Below the pieces are notes generated by a model. That model was not told where the DNA came from and did no database searches. It saw nothing but the letters and a program-made list of their open reading frames with translations. A stretch of 64,000 bases of DNA from Hermatobates lingyangjiaoensis (Eukaryota; Arthropoda; Insecta; Hemiptera; Hermatobatidae), in assembly GCA_026182355.1 (NCBI GenBank), contig JAPFBL010000259.1, positions 266,501-330,500 on the forward strand. Direction: 5' to 3'. Shown in pieces: positions 60,665-64,000 of the stretch (within the stretch, counting starts at the first letter, position 1; each line of letters opens with the position of its first letter). A program made the position numbers and the translations under genes.

Positions 60665-62310
60665 AAAAAAATCTGGAGTGGCCTACACTCTACTTTACTA
60701 TAAGTAACTCAATGTCAAATTTCTCGAGTATATAAAACATAACGTATCATTTAAGCATAACATAAATATCTAAATGGGATATAATTATTAGCATTGCATT
60801 CGTGAGGTAGTACAGATAGTGATTGAAGGACATATCAATTTATAAGCTTATTTTTGTACATCACAAATAATTTATTATTTGCAAATAATTTCATTAGTAT
60901 AACTACAGCAGTAATATCATTTTTGAAAAACCAATGTGAACATTTCTTGAAACGAAATATTATCCTACAAGAGAACATGGCTATTGTTCAAATAGCCAGT
61001 AGATTTCTTACATCGTTTACTTAACATCCTTCTACATTGAATATTAATGTAAAATTTTCAAATTTAAAACAGTAAAATACCCTTTTTTTCTCTGAAAAAC
61101 ATCTTAAACAGCGAAGAAAATGTTGTTTTAAGGTGATTTGTTAATTAAAGATGTACGATAATTACAGTTATTAATCTCTAAACGAAAGATTTATATTTTG
61201 AATTATTTTTTACATTTTTGGTTTTTAACAGAATTATTATACTGGGAATTTTATGGCTCCCTAGTATTTAATAAGATCATTTTCCTTCCCCTTTGTCAAA
61301 TAACATATATACGAATTTTTTTTTAATGAGTGTTATCATTTACCTGCACAATATTATTCCTCTTACATCTCTTATAAGTCAATAATATATTTTCATTTTT
61401 CCATTAGAAACATCAATTTTATCTCAGTGGATTCGCTCAAAAAATTTCTAAGTCAATGTAAACAATGTAAAAAAATACAAAAAATTTGACAAGTATAGCA
61501 GGTGATCTCTTAGTCTAGGATAAACAAAGAGTTTTTATATCGTTATTGCTCTTTCCCGTAATTGAAACTTCATGATTTTTTTTTTATGAATTGCTAATTT
61601 TTTGTTCCATTTTTGGTCAAATTTTCATTATTTTTTAACGAGCCGTTTAGCGTCAAAAAAACATTTTCTGAAAACACAAATCGTACTGTAACGCCCCTTT
61701 AGCGAATGTAATTTTAGAAAAAAATATCTCAACTCATTTTCCATATAATGTTCTATTTGTAGGCATAGTTTCATTCTTGTCCGTCAAACAGTATGGCTTG
61801 TATTGCTCTCACAAGGTTTGAGATTGAATTATAAGTCAAAATTTTTACATTTTATTGAAAAAAAAATATTTCCTGTTGTTTTAAAATTCTGAATATATTT
61901 TTCGTTTGTTGCATTTGAAACCTCAAAAATAATGTCAAAATTTCAAAACTCTAGGGTTATCAGTTTAGGAGAAATAAATGTTTTAAAAAAAACGGTTTTT
62001 GGCAAAAAAAGTGACTTTCCCATCATGCATAATTCTTCCCAAACAATAGGGATCTTCGTCTAAATGGGGCCCATTTTTGTGTAAAATATCAACTTGATCC
62101 ATCAAAGATTCTGGACCGTAGCGTGGTAACAAGCAATGCTAACACACGCACCCACCCACGCACCCACCCACCCACACACACACAGACATCATCGTAAAAA
62201 CTTCATAAAACGACTTCTGGGACCTCAAAACATGTAATTCCGTCAAAATCTCGAGATCGAATTTTTTCACGATCACTATACTTTACTTATAGTAAAGTAA
62301 AAATTGAACA
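60665..62310 (+). repeat. About 1.65-kb interspersed repeat, copy 2, with palindromic ends
   Basis: The left end CTTTACTATAAGTAA (about 60700) and right end TTTACTTATAGTAAAG (about 62281-62297) are inverted to each other and each nearly self-palindromic (CTTTACTATAAGTAAAG). The interior is colinear with 22785-24640. A CACCC tract precedes the 3' block. Lone 3' ends occur at 50341 and 63780, so this is a multicopy element. The frame open in copy 1 is interrupted here. Not assigned to a known class. Confidence 0.7.
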
Positions 62311-62344
62311 TCTCTATGCTAAGAAAGAATGTAAAAATTCATTA

Positions 62345-62680
62345 TTTAGATATATTCATTCTGAGGTAAAATGGATAAACAAACAAAAGTCTCCACACAA
62401 ATGAAGTTTTATTCAACAGCAACGCGTTTCGAACACTTTGTGTTCATCATCGGGAAGACACTATAAAACAAATTATATCTAATCAGTTACAAAATTAGAT
62501 TGAAATAATAAAATCCAATTAAGAGAATTCAAGACATACCCAAAGAAGTGGTGCTGACATCTTCCTGATGATGAATACAAAGTCTTCGAAACGCGTTGCT
62601 TTGTGTGGAGACTTTTGTTTGTTTATCCATTTTACCTCAGAATAAGTAAATACCACACAATTACGGATTGCACAACTAAT
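62345..62680. mobile_element. PLE family B palindrome
   Basis: Ends CTGAGGTAAAATGGATAAAC...GTCTCCACA and the inverse TGTGGAGAC...CCATTTTACCTCAG. Hammerheads: (-) 62421-62453 with core CCGATGA (damaged), stem II GAACAC/GTGTTC and GAAACGCGTT; (+) 62565-62597. The centre is 62460-62560. Confidence 0.75.
62565..62597 (+). ncRNA. Hammerhead motif, family B (ACGCGT class)
   Basis: CTGATGA, extra T, stem II GAATAC/GTCTTC (one mismatch of six) with loop AAA, GAA, ACGCGT, T. All core positions present. Helix I is not clear (CTTC upstream, GCTT downstream). Confidence 0.6.
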
Positions 62681-62821
62681 GATTTAGATATATTCGTATA
62701 GAGGGTATCATTTGCGTACATTATATATGTGGCCCAAAAGTCTTTAAAAACTTACAATTAGTTGATTAAAAAAATTATTCTAAAATCATTATTAAATTAG
62801 GAGATAAGTCGATCTCATTGA

Positions 62822-62990
62822 ATATTACTTTAAATTACACAAAGCACGACACAGAAAAAGGAATAAAAAACACACGTACAGAATTCTCAATATTTGAAAC
62901 TGTTGTTCGTCATCAGGAGTATACTAGAAGAGAGGACGAAGTGAGAGAGATCTCCCCACGTCGAAGGACGGAGCGCGGTTATGATATATG
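62822..62990 (-). mobile_element. PLE-like fragment, family D, hammerhead damaged (62889-62916)
   Basis: Minus strand: CTCTTCTAGTATACTCCTGA, core CTGATGA, C, GAAC/GTTT, then CAAATATT, where the G of GAAA has become C. The flanks match 13320-13445. Confidence 0.6.
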
Positions 62991-62994
62991 ATAT

Positions 62995-63685
62995 ATATAT
63001 CATATCAATGACAGCGCGAATATATCATTGAATATTATGATAGTCATTAAATCTGCACAATGCGGCTGTTGAACTTTCTCAAGCACCTAATAAATTGAGA
63101 TTTGTCACTACTCTTTTATATTTTCAAGCCTCCAAACTATTGATGTTATGGGGGAACACATGACACTATAAGAATTGTAAATTAAGAGAGCAAGATATGA
63201 TAAATCTTACCTTTATCAGATGTTTTTCTAAACAAATGTAAGACAAAATATTTTAATAGAAAGAAACAAATTTATATCATTTTGGTTTAATTTCACTAGA
63301 CCAAGATGGTGCAAGAGTTGAGTCTTTTCGAGTAGCAATAAATCAATTATATAACCGTTTTAAACTGAATAACTTTGTTAATAATTTACCAAATTTGGTC
63401 TCACAGTACAGGAACGTTTATATCATGATTACGTAATTGACAGGATCAGAAATAATAACGGCAAAGTATTATTCACTCACACAGCAGGAGAAACTTGAAA
63501 CAACTTTTTAATAAATGCAATAGTTGTAAAATCAAATCAAGTGGTAAAACTGCTATAGCCATAGCTTCCGCTGGGATCTGATACATACTTTAGTGGTGGA
63601 ATAAATGGAATTATCTACTTTTAAATTAACATTAAATGTGTAAACTCAACAAAAGATTGAGTTATCTATTTAAAAAAAAGTAATG
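62995..63685. other. Unassigned AT-rich DNA
   Basis: Nothing recognised. Confidence 0.5.
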
Positions 63686-63689
63686 CTAA

Positions 63690-63808
63690 TATACTCACCT
63701 AACCACCCACCCACTTCATTTGGGACCTCAAAACATATAATCCGTCAAAATCTCGAGATCGATTTTTTTCACAATCACTATACTTTACTTATAGTAAAGT
63801 AAAAATGA
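63690..63808 (+). repeat. 3' end fragment of the 1.7-kb repeat
   Basis: ACTCACCTAACCACCCACCC, TTTGGGACCTCAAAACATA, CCGTCAAAATCTCGAGATCG and ACTATACTTTACTTATAGTA, as in 62150-62300. Confidence 0.75.
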
Positions 63809-64000
63809 AGTACAAGGTAATATTTTGGAAAATCATCTTGAATAATGTGGGTGGAGGAGTACTGTGAACTTTTACTAACTTGTGCAAGGAGTAGGCAGAA
63901 CTCTGAAAGATATCCTACATTTACCTATATGAAAGCCGTTGCCTTTGTCTTGGCGAATGACTTGCCAAGCCTTTGCCTTGGCCTCAGCTGTCAGGAGACC

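Overview
The window reads as a gene-poor, AT-rich stretch of an arthropod-type nuclear genome built almost entirely from repeats. The arthropod inference rests on the short SINEs, whose 3' tails end in CCTAA repeats (the complement of the arthropod telomere unit TTAGG), and on the mix of Penelope-like elements (PLEs), mariner, hAT, Helitron and RNase-H-type LINE remnants. I cannot name the species. I found no convincing host gene, rRNA or functional tRNA. Every protein match I can support is a decayed transposon fragment.

The dominant theme is PLE debris with hammerhead-ribozyme (HHR) motifs. At least seven sequence-unrelated families (called A to H here) share one layout: core CTGANGA, one extra base, a stem II that differs by family but still pairs, then GAA followed by a short palindrome (AGATCT, ACGCGT, ATAT, AATT, ACGT, ACATGT or AGCT) and one cleavage base. 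Two copies of family A keep a GIY-YIG endonuclease (4.5 kb and 42.2 kb), and a reverse-transcriptase fragment with the YVDD motif lies at 46.8 kb. Many copies are short palindromes with outward-facing ribozymes at both ends (11.8, 12.9, 18.9, 28.0, 36.4, 40.1, 41.4, 46.4, 47.1 and 62.4 kb), often set in TA microsatellites.

Layout: 0.4-5.4 kb has a SINE, a LINE tail, a foldback element and nested PLEs. 6.8-7.9 kb is a 123-bp satellite carrying a decayed HHR-like core. 8.1-11.1 kb is a SINE followed by a 3-kb minisatellite that appears to derive from its 3' end. 11.8-20 kb holds PLE palindromes, SINE and LINE pieces and a Helitron 3' end. 20.1-21.35 kb is a TATAGTACTATAG minisatellite. 22.8-24.6 kb is a 1.7-kb repeat recurring at 60.7-62.3 kb. 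25-28 kb has PLE fragments separated by TA runs and a 36-bp minisatellite. 28.6-31.9 kb has SINEs, a Helitron helicase remnant and a LINE tail. 34.1-35.04 kb is a mariner derivative with two identical inverted arms. 35-42.3 kb has a SINE, a 570-bp PLE palindrome, a tandem tRNA-like repeat and a PLE with GIY-YIG. 43-53 kb has PLE palindromes, a LINE tail, a SINE, a hAT MITE and small tandem repeats. 53-64 kb is mostly unassigned AT-rich DNA with one well-formed HHR (55.25 kb), a foldback element and the second copies of two longer repeats.

Nothing here works as an operon or pathway. The interacting parts are autonomous-type remnants (endonuclease, reverse transcriptase, helicase, transposase N-terminus) and the short non-autonomous derivatives that could have used such enzymes in trans.
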